A stretch of 64,000 nt of DNA from Salisapilia sapeloensis (GCA_023334545.1 JAADVB010000047.1:1-64000); one strand, 5' to 3'. Shown: positions 30,624 to 40,843, counted from the stretch's first letter. The notes: generated from the letters alone by a model not told the origin. Numbers and translations are program-made.

Positions 30624-31863
30624 CTAGACCTCTGAGGCATTCGTCAGCGTGCTCATGTAAATGTACGCGTCAACACCGTGCCCGAGCATCGGCATCAACA
30701 TCAAATCGCCACCAAAGTACTGTGCATACAATTGAGCGATGCGAAGACCGAAGGAATCGAGGAAGTTAATGCCACTCGCGCGTCGTTCAAGAGCGGCAGC
30801 CACCGGGTCGTAAGACGATTTGCTGCCAGGTGCAGAAGACGTCTGTCTGTAGGAAAAGAGCGTATTGGCTTGTTCACGAGTCATGCCGCCGCCGAGGTCA
30901 GAGACACGGATGCAGAATCCTTTCTCTCCTCCTGTCGCCAGGATGGACACTGGCGATAAGGATGATCCGTCATGGATACTGTTCAACACAGCGTTTTTCA
31001 GCACTTCCGACAGGACCAGCTCCATGTGCTTCGGGATGCAGCGATAGGTCGCTCCCGGCTCACCAGTCACTTGGATCTCCGGAAGCGTTCGACCGCTCAA
31101 ACTAGGTTGCCACAGAGGTGTGACGGTATCCACGACCTGCTGCACGAGCTGCACCGGAGAGCATTCATCGCAGACGACACCAGAGTACCCTGGCTGTGGA
31201 TTCTGAGCAGCCACATGCTGATCCACGAGCGTCCGGACGCCGATGCGAGAGCTGTAGAAGCTATCGAGGCTTTCGCTGAGCCCTTCTGGTTCATAGTCCA
31301 GCGATTGCACGGCCTCCGAGACGTTCGAGTGCATGGTCGCGTGCTCATCACGAATCCGACGATGCATCTTCATGAACTCACGCTCGCCTTCCAAGTTCTG
31401 AGGAATCGGGAAGCTACCAGCCCAGGATAGAATGAATAAATGCTTCATAATAGAGCTATTTACTACCGTCGTACCTGATCATTTCGTCAAAGCTCTCGAT
31501 GAGTTTCTCACGTAGAGAAACGATAGGAGTCATGGATGGTAGATCATCCGGAAGATTTTCCAAGTCGACGATTCGTCTCGCGAGACGGATCGGTACTTGC
31601 TTGTGTAAGTTCTGAGCAGACATGACGATCTGAGGAGCATTCATCTCCTTCCACTACAATGAACAAGCAACTAGATGAGTACCCTCGAAGGCTACAAAGG
31701 CATTGAAAACGTCTACTTTCTGGAGCTCCTCTGGATGGTCACGAAGATTCTGAGCCACCGCCTTGGACACTCGAGGACCACTTTGCACGAGCTCACGCAG
31801 CGTGATCGGTCGGACCGGGATATGGTGCAGGCGATATACTTCGGCGAGAACCTTGCTAGTCAT
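30624..31863 (-). CDS. Mitochondrial pyruvate dehydrogenase kinase family protein
   Basis: Three exons (31717-31863, 31475-31653, 30624-31413) with introns of 63 and 61 nt give a 371-residue product. The N-terminal four-helix part is the BCDHK/PDK regulatory domain, seen in LHKQVPIRLARRIVDLENLP. The C-terminal half is a GHKL ATPase: the N-box is ELVLSEVLKNAVLNSIHDG, the G1 box is VSDLGGGM, and further ATP-lid and G-box residues are GLRIAQLYAQYFGGDL. PDK-family enzymes phosphorylate and inactivate the E1 subunit of pyruvate or branched-chain dehydrogenase in the matrix; sequence alone does not separate PDK from BCKDK. The predicted N-terminus (MTSKVLAEVYRLHH) is a weak presequence, and an upstream exon could exist. 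Confidence 0.85.
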
Positions 31864-32046
31864 TTCGTTCTATGCAATGAGGTATGGTCGGTGCCTTCCG
31901 GTATTGCGCAAATATAGTGCTGTGAAGAGTTGTACGCCGATCACGCAACATGATGTGCTTCAAGGTAGACATGGAGCTTTATTCATGTACTTAGAGCTAC
32001 TATCCTACCATATATGTCTACAAAGTAGTCTTGGAGTCTTGGATCA

Positions 32047-32681
32047 TTAGATAGATGATCGCTTTGCCATTCTCGAGCGCTAGTACATAATTAGCCAGGA
32101 ATACTAGTCGAGTAGATTATTATCTAAAGTACCTTGGTTGTCGGTCGTGTCAACACGCGTTCCTCCATTTCCTTCATAGTAGCTACGGGAGCATTCGGGT
32201 CTTCATCAAGCCAAAACTTTTCCTACTTATGGCATAAGAAAGTGGATGACAAAGTAGATTCCTAGTAAAGTACTTGATCGATAGCTGTACTACGTCGCAA
32301 GTCCTGGTTACTCGGTACGACGAACTTGGCGACAAAGTCTATTCCTTCATTCGCCCATGATGTTGGTGGCGAAGCAAGTCGGAAATCATGTGAACTCGGT
32401 GGTCGGTACGCCGTTCGAATCGCATCATTCGTCCTCGCAGCACTCGTCTTGAGTTCATACGTTCCATCGACACGAACGGCAGTCTGAAAGGACTTGGCTT
32501 GCATCGTCGGTGGTCGATACGAGTACTTTGGTGCTCGACTAATCGGCCTTCCAACCGTCTCAAAGTGTTCTCGTGGGAACGTTCGGTCATACCGATGCAA
32601 ACAGTCTTGCAGTTGAAAAGAGCAAGTAGCATTCGTGAGCTCTCGTCGGATGTACTCAACTTCCGGTACATTCGTACTCAT
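32047..32681 (-). CDS. Uncharacterised 176-residue spliced protein
   Basis: Exons 32274-32681, 32133-32222 and 32047-32079 join in phase 0 through introns of 51 and 53 nt (GTACTT..GTAG and GTACTT..CTAG). The product starts MSTNVPEVEYIRRELTNATC. It has Tyr/Pro-rich stretches typical of microtubule- or axoneme-associated proteins (PKYSYRPPTMQAKSFQ, TAYRPPSSHDFRLASPP). The second exon reads EKFWLDEDPNAPVATMKEME, and the last adds a short basic tail. A flagellar inner-arm or microtubule-binding role is only a guess, supported weakly by the ciliary CFAP119-like gene nearby. The next gene (PAQR) begins 134 bp away on the same strand. Confidence 0.55.
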
Positions 32682-32814
32682 ATCGGTCCAAAGCTAAAAT
32701 GAAAGACGTAAAGACCATCGGATAAGACTCGAAGAGATATAATATCATTTCTTCTTCCTACCTCTACCTACTTGGGCAAGTAAGAAAACATGAAACGGAC
32801 AGCATCTGCGTCCA

Positions 32815-34257
32815 TTAGACATGGCACGTCGTGTGCCAGCGCCATTCATAGTACTGCACGGCATTCGCAAAGTGCACTAGAGCTGCGATTAAGACACAGA
32901 CATGCCAGAGCTGGTGACTGGAAAACCAAACGTCGAATCGTCCGGGGTAAAAGCGTTCTGGGAACTTGGTCGCGTAGATGATCGCGCCGAGCGTATAGAG
33001 CAATCCCATGAGCAGCAACGGTCCGATCATGACAGTCACATGCGGGTCGAACAGCCCAAAGTGCCAGATCAGATGGGATACAGGGATGACTCCGAAGAAA
33101 CCAAGGGACAGGAAGATGGCTGTGCGCATGACGAGGAACTTGGGCGTCCCAAACGCCGGCACCATCGTCACACCGAACGTGATACCAGCTAGAGCTGTGA
33201 TCGCCGCTAGATAGAAGCGCAGCATCCACGGGTGGCAGTAGAACGAGTAGTAGATGACAGGGTAGAAGGATCCGGCGATCATGATGGTGATGCCGCCAAA
33301 GTCGAGTCGAGAGAGAATAGCGTAGGCTGATCGACTGTGGACGAAGAGGAGGTGGTAGATAGCACTAAACGTAAGACAAATGGCAGCGCTACCCATGAAC
33401 ACAAAGATCGGCCAGTGCGGCACGTCGTGCGAGTCGACCGTCGACATGATGTGCAGACCGTTGCGGACGCTGCCGGCCAGGCCGTGCAGCTCTTCCAGCG
33501 CGTACTGCACCGTCAAGTCGGCACCAACGTTGCTTGCTATCGTCTGCAAGAAGGACGAAAAGCTCTCGACGTGGTGGCTCAGACGTTCCTTGACACTACG
33601 CAGCTGCGCATTGTCCGTGGCATTGCCGAGACGGTGCTGGAGGACGCTCAGCTCATCTCGCATGAGCTGCAGCTGCGTGCTAGCCGCGTATGACAGACCA
33701 TCCGCCTGCTCCTCTAGGATACCATGCAGACGCTCGACGCTCGGCATTTGGTGCAGACTGTGCTCAAAGATGGCGGACGCGACCTCGTAGTAGTAGCGTT
33801 TGCGGTCCTCTGGCACCTCGACAGCTTGCTTTACTGGACAATAGTCCGGTAGTGAGCTCTCGAACGCCATGCGTGGCGTATGCAATCCCTTGTGCAGGTA
33901 CAGTCCGTCGTCATGACACCACGCCGGCGACGGACCAGCGTCCGACGAGCTCGCGATGAGTGAACTACCGAACGCTAGGTAGAGCATGAGCGAGACAAAG
34001 ATCAAGGAGCCGACCATGTGCGTCCAGACATTGAGCGTCTCGTTATGCAGCTCAAAGAGCGATCGAAAGCAGTCGGCGAGACTGTAATTCAGCCGATAGC
34101 CAGACCGGATGTACGAATTATCGGCTAGATACGAGAATCCTTCTTGATGCAGCCTTTCAAACGATTGCAACTTGCGTTCCACTTGGTCTTGTACATTTGG
34201 CATGCTTTCATTCACTTCCTCCTCCATCTCTTTCGCCATCTTCCTCGTACGCACCAT
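32815..34257 (-). CDS. PAQR / adiponectin-receptor-like seven-helix protein with a large insertion
   Basis: 480 residues from the ATG at 34255-34257 (MVRTRKMAKEMEEE); an in-frame ATG at 34390-34392 would add 45 residues. The PAQR core is clear: ELHNETLNVWTHMVGSLIF (first helix), AICLTFSAIYHLLFVHS, SRLDFGGITIMIAGSFYPVI, and FPERFYPGRFDVWFSSHQ followed by LWHVCVLIAALVHF. These carry the metal/hydrolase-type Ser, His and Asp residues. Between helices 1 and 2 is an insertion of about 180 residues (about 120-295), including LHQMPSVERLHGILEEQADG, heptad-like and probably coiled. Most PAQR proteins have a short loop there. The location would be plasma or internal membrane; the ligand is unknown. An N-terminal cytosolic helix precedes the core. 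Confidence 0.85.
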   Translation of the reverse strand: MVRTRKMAKEMEEEVNESMPNVQDQVERKLQSFERLHQEGFSYLADNSYIRSGYRLNYSLADCFRSLFELHNETLNVWTHMVGSLIFVSLMLYLAFGSSLIASSSDAGPSPAWCHDDGLYLHKGLHTPRMAFESSLPDYCPVKQAVEVPEDRKRYYYEVASAIFEHSLHQMPSVERLHGILEEQADGLSYAASTQLQLMRDELSVLQHRLGNATDNAQLRSVKERLSHHVESFSSFLQTIASNVGADLTVQYALEELHGLAGSVRNGLHIMSTVDSHDVPHWPIFVFMGSAAICLTFSAIYHLLFVHSRSAYAILSRLDFGGITIMIAGSFYPVIYYSFYCHPWMLRFYLAAITALAGITFGVTMVPAFGTPKFLVMRTAIFLSLGFFGVIPVSHLIWHFGLFDPHVTVMIGPLLLMGLLYTLGAIIYATKFPERFYPGRFDVWFSSHQLWHVCVLIAALVHFANAVQYYEWRWHTTCHV

Positions 34258-34584
34258 CTTCGACGAGTGGCTATTAATGGAATGACGTGAACACTTCCAA
34301 TTTGTATGTGGTCCACAATCAAAGAAGAGTGTCTTAAGTTTCGACGCTAAATTTTGAATCGAAAAGATGACAGACAAGACAGAAATGCTCATCACGAAGA
34401 GACATCTCTCCCTTTACGAATAAAATGTTTTCACTTTGATAAGAATTGGCATGAGACACGTACCTAGGATCGAAATACCAAAGTGGATCTACAAGAGACA
34501 CTCTGTACCAAACTGTACCACCACAGAATGCCACGTAAAATCCACGAATTTGTCAATCAAAAATCTTAGAAGAGGGAGAGAAGG
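34258..34584. other. Intergenic region between PAQR and CAP genes
   Basis: Divergent spacer of about 330 bp, AT-rich. It may include the 5' extension of the PAQR open frame up to 34392. No other feature is seen. Confidence 0.5.
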
Positions 34585-35853
34585 ATGGAAGCCACGGAGC
34601 CCCTTGCGAGTCTACTAGACCAGCTCACAACACGCCTAGAGCGTGTGGAAGCCCAGATGGGCCTAGCCAACACCCAGCCAGCTGCCCCTGCCAAAACGGC
34701 ATCCACGCCAGCTCCGCAGGAGGAAGGAGAGCTGTCTCCGCAGATGGAAGCGTATGACGAGTACGTCTCCCAATGCCTTCCTCGCTTCCTCGATGCCTGT
34801 GCTTCTCTCGGTGATGAAGCTAAGGCGTTGGGAGACGTCACGAAACGTGCTTTCGATGCCCAACGCTCGTACCTCTTAATGGCGAGCAAATGCAAGAAGC
34901 CTGCATCGCCCAACCCGGATCATCTCAAGGCTCTCCAGTCATGCCTCAAAGAGCTCAATGACATGCGAGACAACAGGAGCGACTTTGCCAATCACCAAAA
35001 CATGGTGAATGAAGGTGTACAGGCACTCGGGTGGCTGCTAGTCGAGCCTGCACCCAAGCCGTTCATCGAGAGCTACCTCGGTGGATCGGACTTTTGGGGC
35101 AACAAGATCCGCGTCCAGCACAAGGCGTCGAACCCAGCGCAGATCGAGTTCGTCGAGTCCTTCCGCAACTTGCTTGTGCAGCTCATGGCGTACGTCAAGG
35201 AGCACCACACGACCGGCGTCACGTGGAACCCGAACGGTCAGGACGTCGCATCCTACGCTCCATCCCAGTCGGCTCCTGCCACCCAACCGGCCAAGAAGAC
35301 ATCTCCCCCTCCTGCACCTGCCAAATCCACCGCAGCGTCCAAGCTCGCTGGTGCCAAGCCGAAGAAAGAGCCGACGTGTGAGCAGCGTAATGGCAACTGG
35401 AACATTGAGTACCAGTCGAACCTCTCTCAGCCGATGACGCTGTCGGACATTACGCTCAAGCAGCAAGTGTACATTTTCAATTGCCAGGACGCTGCCATCA
35501 TCCTAGAAGGTAAGGCGAAGAACATTGTGCTGGATACGTGCAGCAACGTCAAGCTGCTCTTTGACGACGCCGTGTCCAGTCTTGAGATCGTGAACTGTAA
35601 AAAGGTACAAGTGCAATGCAAGGGCACGGTGCCGTCCGTGGCGATCGACAAGACAGATGGCTGTCTCATCTTCTTAGCATGGGAAGGCCGCACGACGCAA
35701 TTCGTGACGTCCAAGAGCTCCGAGATGAACGTCATGATGCCGGATGGACCTGGTAGTGAAGAAGTGATCGAACGTCCTTTGCCAGAGCAATTCGTCCATA
35801 AACTCACGGACGCGTTGGACGTGACGTCGGAAGTCTCGGACCTTTACAGCTAA
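34585..35853 (+). CDS. CAP1: Adenylyl cyclase-associated protein (CAP, actin regulator)
   Basis: A 422-residue single-exon protein. The N-terminal oligomerisation segment is LLDQLTTRLERVEAQMGL. A helical CAP-N domain follows (about 55-215), with SYLGGSDFWGNKIR and EHHTTGVTWNPNG. Then come a proline/alanine-rich WH2-like linker (about 215-265) and the beta-helical CAP-C domain (about 268-422), with repeats such as QQVYIFNCQDAAIILEGKAK and NVKLLFDDAVSSLEIVNCKK. It recycles actin monomers with cofilin, accelerating nucleotide exchange in the cytosol. In fungi the N-terminus also binds adenylyl cyclase; whether that holds here is not visible. The short polyproline stretch SPPPAPAK could bind SH3-type partners. 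Confidence 0.92.
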   Translation: MEATEPLASLLDQLTTRLERVEAQMGLANTQPAAPAKTASTPAPQEEGELSPQMEAYDEYVSQCLPRFLDACASLGDEAKALGDVTKRAFDAQRSYLLMASKCKKPASPNPDHLKALQSCLKELNDMRDNRSDFANHQNMVNEGVQALGWLLVEPAPKPFIESYLGGSDFWGNKIRVQHKASNPAQIEFVESFRNLLVQLMAYVKEHHTTGVTWNPNGQDVASYAPSQSAPATQPAKKTSPPPAPAKSTAASKLAGAKPKKEPTCEQRNGNWNIEYQSNLSQPMTLSDITLKQQVYIFNCQDAAIILEGKAKNIVLDTCSNVKLLFDDAVSSLEIVNCKKVQVQCKGTVPSVAIDKTDGCLIFLAWEGRTTQFVTSKSSEMNVMMPDGPGSEEVIERPLPEQFVHKLTDALDVTSEVSDLYS

Positions 35854-35894
35854 TTCCATCGTTTGCTAATGAACAATCCAAGTGTCTTTTTGCT

Positions 35895-36422
35895 ATGGCC
35901 GTTTCACTCGACATGTTCTCGCTTGACCAAGTACAAGCTCTGGATGCAGAGGATAGTATACAGGATAAGCTTCGTGTCCTACAAGCATCTCTAGACATCA
36001 AGGCGTACGATCGGAATGACAAGAGTAGAGCCTTCGTAGACTATTATTTTGGTATATATATCTTCGGGAAAGAAGAGGCGCAGTTCACGCCTGCACAAGT
36101 CCATTTGCTGCTATCCATCGCACACCAAGTCTTTCTCAAAGCTACACAAGGCTCTACGGCGTCAGAAACGTATGCGCTCTTCGTACAGCTCTTACGAGAC
36201 AAGTGCTCTGACTTGGATCCTTCCATCGAGATAGCCTTCACACTGCCGCAAGTAGAACTAGTCGTGACGTTCATGACGTCTACCTTCTTCCGTCATGTAC
36301 GTGCGTACCAGTACCTCTTCTCCCATACACGAGAGACATGTATCCATCTCGTGCCGCTGATGATCGAGAAACCTCTCGTCCCACCTCCTCTCCCTAGCTA
36401 TAAGACACATGAACAAGAGTAA
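35895..36422 (+). CDS. CFAP119 / CCDC189-like ciliary protein
   Basis: A 175-residue single-exon protein from ATG 35895. Two blocks resemble vertebrate CFAP119 (CCDC189): an N-terminal YYFGIYIFGKEEAQFTPAQV region, where the 'F-x-P-x-Q' tail follows a helical run, and a C-terminal TLPQVELVVTFMTSTFFRH followed by YQYLFSHTRE. The latter corresponds to the conserved sheet-helix with FRH-x-x-x-Y-x-Y-x-F. In animals the protein is needed for sperm flagellar function, so retention suggests motile zoospores. It lies 41 bp downstream of the CAP stop on the same strand. Assignment is from remembered family motifs and is moderately sure. Confidence 0.6.
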   Translation: MAVSLDMFSLDQVQALDAEDSIQDKLRVLQASLDIKAYDRNDKSRAFVDYYFGIYIFGKEEAQFTPAQVHLLLSIAHQVFLKATQGSTASETYALFVQLLRDKCSDLDPSIEIAFTLPQVELVVTFMTSTFFRHVRAYQYLFSHTRETCIHLVPLMIEKPLVPPPLPSYKTHEQE

Positions 36423-36484
36423 AGGAAGCAAATAAACGCTCTTGTCTTTTTATTTGCAAACTCGTCGTTTTGTGCATGTCTGTT

Positions 36485-37720
36485 CTATCGTTGGAAGATC
36501 TTGGATATGCTATCGAGGTTCACTTCATGCATGGCCGTGATCGTGCCGTTAAGAATGATAAACGAACCAACAATTTGAGAAGTACGGATCGTCATGCCTT
36601 TCGGGAAGACGAGTGCCAAGACGGTTGCAGTCATGTATCGAGCACTTGGCGGAATGCTCTTCGGAACACGAGACTTGCTGTACTCGATAAAGTCCTCGAT
36701 ATGGACCTTGTAGCTCTTCTGAGGGTTCATGAGCTTCATCGTCGACAGGTTATGCGGGACGTGGCTAAAGTACCCAGAGCAGATACCTGCCAAGACACTC
36801 GCCGCTGCGTTCTTCATGAACGGACTCATGTCGAGTGGAATACGCTCCTCAAAGTAGTCGGACAATTGGTTCAGACCGACACCAAAGATCACTTCACGCA
36901 AACAACGAGGCGCAAGACCTCGCATCCAGCGCGTCGTGAGCGACTCTGGGTTCATATGACCAGCGTTATAGGCTTCCAACAAACTACTGATGGGCGTCAT
37001 GATAATGCCTGGAGATACAGCTTCGACTAAACGAACGGTCTGAGGGTACGCATAGTCATCCGCGTCGACGTGCTTTTCCAAGAGGTGACGAAGACCTTTG
37101 AAACCGTTAAAGTAGACGACTCGAGTCGGGACTTGGAGAGTCATGTTCGGGAACAATTGGCCCACGGGTTGACCTGTTAGACGAGCATTGAGCATCGAGT
37201 TCATGGCGCTACGGAAGAACGCTTCAAGAGAGGCCGCGACGGACGTCGCAAAGTACGGCGTCGGCTTGGCGTGTTGCTCCAATAGAGGTGTCTGCAAGAG
37301 CCACGCTTGGTGCCGGATCTCCTTGTTCAGACTCACGATGACTTCGCGAGAAGCGTCGCGGTCGGAGATGACCTCCTCCAGTCCATCCGCAGAGAGTTGG
37401 AAGCCCGTCACGGGCGTCGTCGTGGTACACCCGACGCTCGTGGTGTCCCGAGGTAGGATATGGTTGGCCCCGATGCAAGATCCGCCTGTGGCGACAGCCA
37501 AGACGTGCTCCTGGTCATCAATCGTCTTATGGCGCTCGACCCGTCCGGATTCGATCATGACCATTTCGGTCTGTCGCTGGCCTTCCGTGGCGATGGCATG
37601 GCCTCGAGGGAACGCGACGCGGGTGGCCCTGTCACAAATACTTCGGAGCGTCTTCTCCGAGCATTGGGAGAAGATGCCACAGCTCGACGCCGTTCGCATA
37701 CACGCCTCGTGATCGCCCAT
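36485..37720 (-). CDS. Cyclic-nucleotide-binding-like domain fused to a mitochondrial carrier-like domain
   Basis: A 411-residue single-exon protein. Residues about 10-130 form a CNB-like beta-roll: CGIFSQCSEKTLRSICDRAT, TEGQRQTEMVMIESGRVERH, then GGSCIGANHILPRDT where a phosphate-binding cassette would be. The expected G-E-x-A and arginine are absent, so cAMP binding is doubtful. Residues about 160-410 resemble a mitochondrial carrier: three hydrophobic repeat units, for example MTPISSLLEAYNAGH then WMRGLAPRCLREVIFGVG, and SVLAGICSGYFSHVPHNL. Here the P-x-[DE]-x-x signature is degenerate. I know of no well-characterised family with this domain pair. It could be a signal-gated or scaffold-type organelle membrane protein; both parts should be tested by profile search. 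Confidence 0.6.
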   Translation of the reverse strand: MGDHEACMRTASSCGIFSQCSEKTLRSICDRATRVAFPRGHAIATEGQRQTEMVMIESGRVERHKTIDDQEHVLAVATGGSCIGANHILPRDTTSVGCTTTTPVTGFQLSADGLEEVISDRDASREVIVSLNKEIRHQAWLLQTPLLEQHAKPTPYFATSVAASLEAFFRSAMNSMLNARLTGQPVGQLFPNMTLQVPTRVVYFNGFKGLRHLLEKHVDADDYAYPQTVRLVEAVSPGIIMTPISSLLEAYNAGHMNPESLTTRWMRGLAPRCLREVIFGVGLNQLSDYFEERIPLDMSPFMKNAAASVLAGICSGYFSHVPHNLSTMKLMNPQKSYKVHIEDFIEYSKSRVPKSIPPSARYMTATVLALVFPKGMTIRTSQIVGSFIILNGTITAMHEVNLDSISKIFQR

Positions 37721-38144
37721 TGATTTATCAAGTGTTTGCGCGATTTTATATCTGAGTGGTGCTTCGTCGATCGGTTTTTACACACAATTTGTATTTGCGT
37801 GTCAGCGAATTGAATGATTATTAGGCGTTCTCTTTAACAAATTTGACGGCGAGTAGATGACAAGAGAGACTAGATAGCGAACGTCATACGATTCTAGGTG
37901 TACTCGAAACAAGTGTCCGACCAGGCGGAAGCGATCGATAGGTGAAACATACATAGGAGATGGATGGACGACGTTTATGTATCTTTCCAAGGTACTGGTG
38001 GAAAAAGCATGTGGCGAGCGTGTATCGGATTCGAAGCGGCGGCGAAACGACGTTAGACGGTGCGAGTGGTACCTTCGAGAAACCTCGTTGGAGCGACCTC
38101 CGACACGATGGGCATCACTCGAGCACGCGAATCTACCATCTAGC
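37721..38144. other. Intergenic region before hslV
   Basis: About 420 bp between divergent genes. There is no supported coding in it; short frames here lack an ATG or splice context. It must contain both promoters. Confidence 0.5.
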
Positions 38145-39068
38145 ATGTTCAGCCGCTCTCTTCTTCGCTCACCGATGCGCTCGGCCTTTAAAAATGCTGT
38201 GCTAAAGCCCAGTGGGAATCAAGCAGCTGCCTTCTCCAGTGCTCCTGACGTACACTTTCTATACTCCTTCCTACTCGACAGCAAACCTGAGCCTCTCATG
38301 CTTCTTGTCTGCAGATGCATGGCACGACCATTCTGTGCGTCCGCAAGAACGGCAAAGTGGTATGCAATCTAGTTCTATCCCATCCACTTCATCCCACACT
38401 GATTCAACCGATTGCAGTGTGTCATTGGCGACGGCCAAGTGTCGCTCGGAAGCACCGTCGTCAAGCCAAACGCCCGCAAGGTCCGCCGTATCAACGACGG
38501 CATCGTCGCTGGCTTTGCTGGCTCCACCGCGGACGCCTACACACTCATGGAGCGACTGGAAGGCAAGCTCGAGGAACACCCTGGACAGCTCACTCGCGCC
38601 TGCGTCGAGCTCGCCAAGAACTGGCGTACCGACAAGTACCTCCGTCGACTCGAGGTAAACTATTTCTTCCCCAATTACGACCAAATACCACTCTAATTCC
38701 CTTCTTTTAGGCCATCCTGATCGTCTCCGACAAGGATAATTCGTACACTTTGACCGGCAACGGCGACGTCGTCGAGCCTCACGACGGCATCATCGGTACA
38801 CCCAGTATCCTCCATCTCTATCCCCTCCTCTAATCCTCTTGCACAGGCATCGGATCTGGCGGAACCTATGCACTAGGTACCTTTCCTTTTTTCTATACAA
38901 AAAGCAAGTCTAATCGATGCACTAGCTGCCGCACGAGCCCTCGTGGACATCCCGGAACTCGATGCGGAAGAGATCGGTCGTCGTGCCATGCGCGTCGCAT
39001 CGGACATTTGCATCTACACGAACGACAATTACGTCGTCGAGACGATCGAAAGTGACTCGAAGGAATAA
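38145..39068 (+). CDS. hslV: Mitochondrial ATP-dependent protease subunit HslV (ClpQ)
   Basis: Six exons (38145-38249, 38315-38359, 38418-38654, 38711-38795, 38847-38876, 38926-39068) joined in phase through introns of 49-65 nt; 214 residues. The N-terminus is an arginine/serine-rich presequence ([20 protein letters not shown]), then [16 protein letters not shown], in which the catalytic threonine follows HG, as in bacterial HslV. Further marks: [58 protein letters not shown]. HslV forms the two-ring peptidase capped by the HslU ATPase. The eukaryotic copy is of bacterial origin and works in the mitochondrial matrix of many protists. No hslU is in this window. Confidence 0.92.
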
Positions 39069-39158
39069 ACGCATCAAAGCAAACATCTTGCCTATGCAAA
39101 GAAGTATGGTCGTGTATATTGTTCATGTGCGTACGATAGATCGTACGTCTGGCAATGC

Positions 39159-40457
39159 TTAAATGTTATTCGCCATCACCGTGTTGTACTTGTCAATGTT
39201 GCGCTTCAGAATGTCCTCCAACGGACCCATCACTCGCTTAAACGTCTTCCGGTCTAGCAGGAGACACTTGACATGGCCTTTCGCAGTCACCGTCGCCTGT
39301 CTCGGCCTCGTCGTCAAGAGTGCGATCTCACCAAAGTACGCGCCAGGCCCGAGCGCACCCATCTCCACTGGTTCATCCGCCGGACTCAGCTGCTTGTAGC
39401 ACATGGCCTCGCCTTCCTCAATGATGTAAAAGTGGTTGCCGTCGTCGCCTTGCGAGATGATCACTTCACCGTCGTTAAACTGCGCCGTCTTGAGCGCATC
39501 CGTCACCGTCAGCCGCTCATACTCACTAAGCGACTCGAGCAACGGCACGCGCTCGATGAAGCCCTTGTGCGCCTCTCGCTTCTTCAACGTCGTCTCCATG
39601 ATAATGTACTTGAACGTCTGTCGGTCTAACGCCCAGACCTTGGACGCTTCCGTCGCTTTTACCGTCGCGGCACGAGGCGCATTGTACATGAGCGCGAGCT
39701 CTCCGAACGACATAGCTTCCGTGCATGTCTGGACGAGCACACCGTCCTTGTAGACTTCGCACACGCCGCTCTCGAGAATGTAAAAGTTGTCGCCGTCTGC
39801 ACCTTGCTTAATGATCTCTTCTCCCGCCGCGATTTCACGAGGGAACATGGCGTCCAGGACGATCTGCAACTGCGACTCGTCCAACGACTTGAACAATATG
39901 TTCTCCGCCACCATCGCACGAATACCCGCACGCTCTTCATCTGACTTAGGATGCACCACACGCTCAAACTGCTTGGCACTGGCACATCGTTAGTAGAGGT
40001 TCTAGACACGTAATCGCTAGTAAAAAGGTACCTGGACGGGTCTATCGTTTCCGCCGACACGGACGTGCGGCGGCCTTTGGGAATGGCTGGCGGTGGAGGT
40101 ATCTTTTGCTGGATCTCACCGAGCGTATCGTTATGCTCGTCTTCGTCTTCACTGTCGGAATAGTCTGACTGGTCTATGCCAAGCATTCATATCGTTTGCT
40201 ATCTGCATCGTAACTAGGAGACACGTACCGTCATTTGCCGCCGGGTCCGGGCCAGTGGATGAACGAGCGGACTGCGGCAGCTTGAGGCTGCCGAGCTCAT
40301 CCGGGAAATTCGACTGGAGGTACTGGACAATGTGCTGGATCGGGTTGTCTGGTTTCGCGAGCAAGAGGGACTCGACGAGATTGATAAAGAGTGTATTGAT
40401 GCCTTTTTTCTGCAGGTAGTCCTGCAGCTCCTGTTGTACGCCTTCTGCGTCTGTCAT
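39159..40457 (-). CDS. PKAR: cAMP-dependent protein kinase regulatory subunit
   Basis: Three exons (40229-40457, 40032-40173, 39159-39978) with introns of 55 and 53 nt; 396 residues. The N-terminus is a type II dimerisation/docking domain: LQDYLQKKGINTLF and PDNPIQHIVQYLQSNFP. After an acidic linker (YSDSEDEDEHNDT) comes the inhibitor site GRRTSVSAET, with the phosphorylatable serine of type II subunits. Two CNB domains follow. The A cassette is FGELALMYNAPRAATV and the B cassette FGEIALLTTRPRQATV, both with the glutamate and arginine that bind cAMP. The protein inhibits the catalytic subunit until cAMP rises; the docking domain should bind A-kinase anchors. Orientation is minus, tail-to-tail with hslV. 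Confidence 0.94.
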
Positions 40458-40843
40458 GATGCGTGTGTGTAAATGTGATAAACGACGTCTGTCGATCGAG
40501 TTCTAGGTAGATGGAAGACGCGCTTGTTTGAATTTTCTTCTGCCTCTTTCCTACTAGTTGATGGAAAGAAATGCACAGGACGATACTGCGAAGAAGCGTC
40601 GGTTGAATCGTACGAAAGCGATCGTTTCAACGCCAAATAAAAGCCAAGGACACTAAGAATAGATCAAGCCGAAGAAGGCTCGTAGGGAAGAGATAACGAC
40701 GGTTGGAAAATGGGTGGTACTCTGAGGAGTTGCAATGCTTCGATTTGTGCTGCTTGCGAGGAGCTCGAGGACTCGACGATAGATAGATCCGAGTGGCAGA
40801 TAAGAGCGACGGACGAACGGACGTCGCAGAGGAACGCAAGTAG

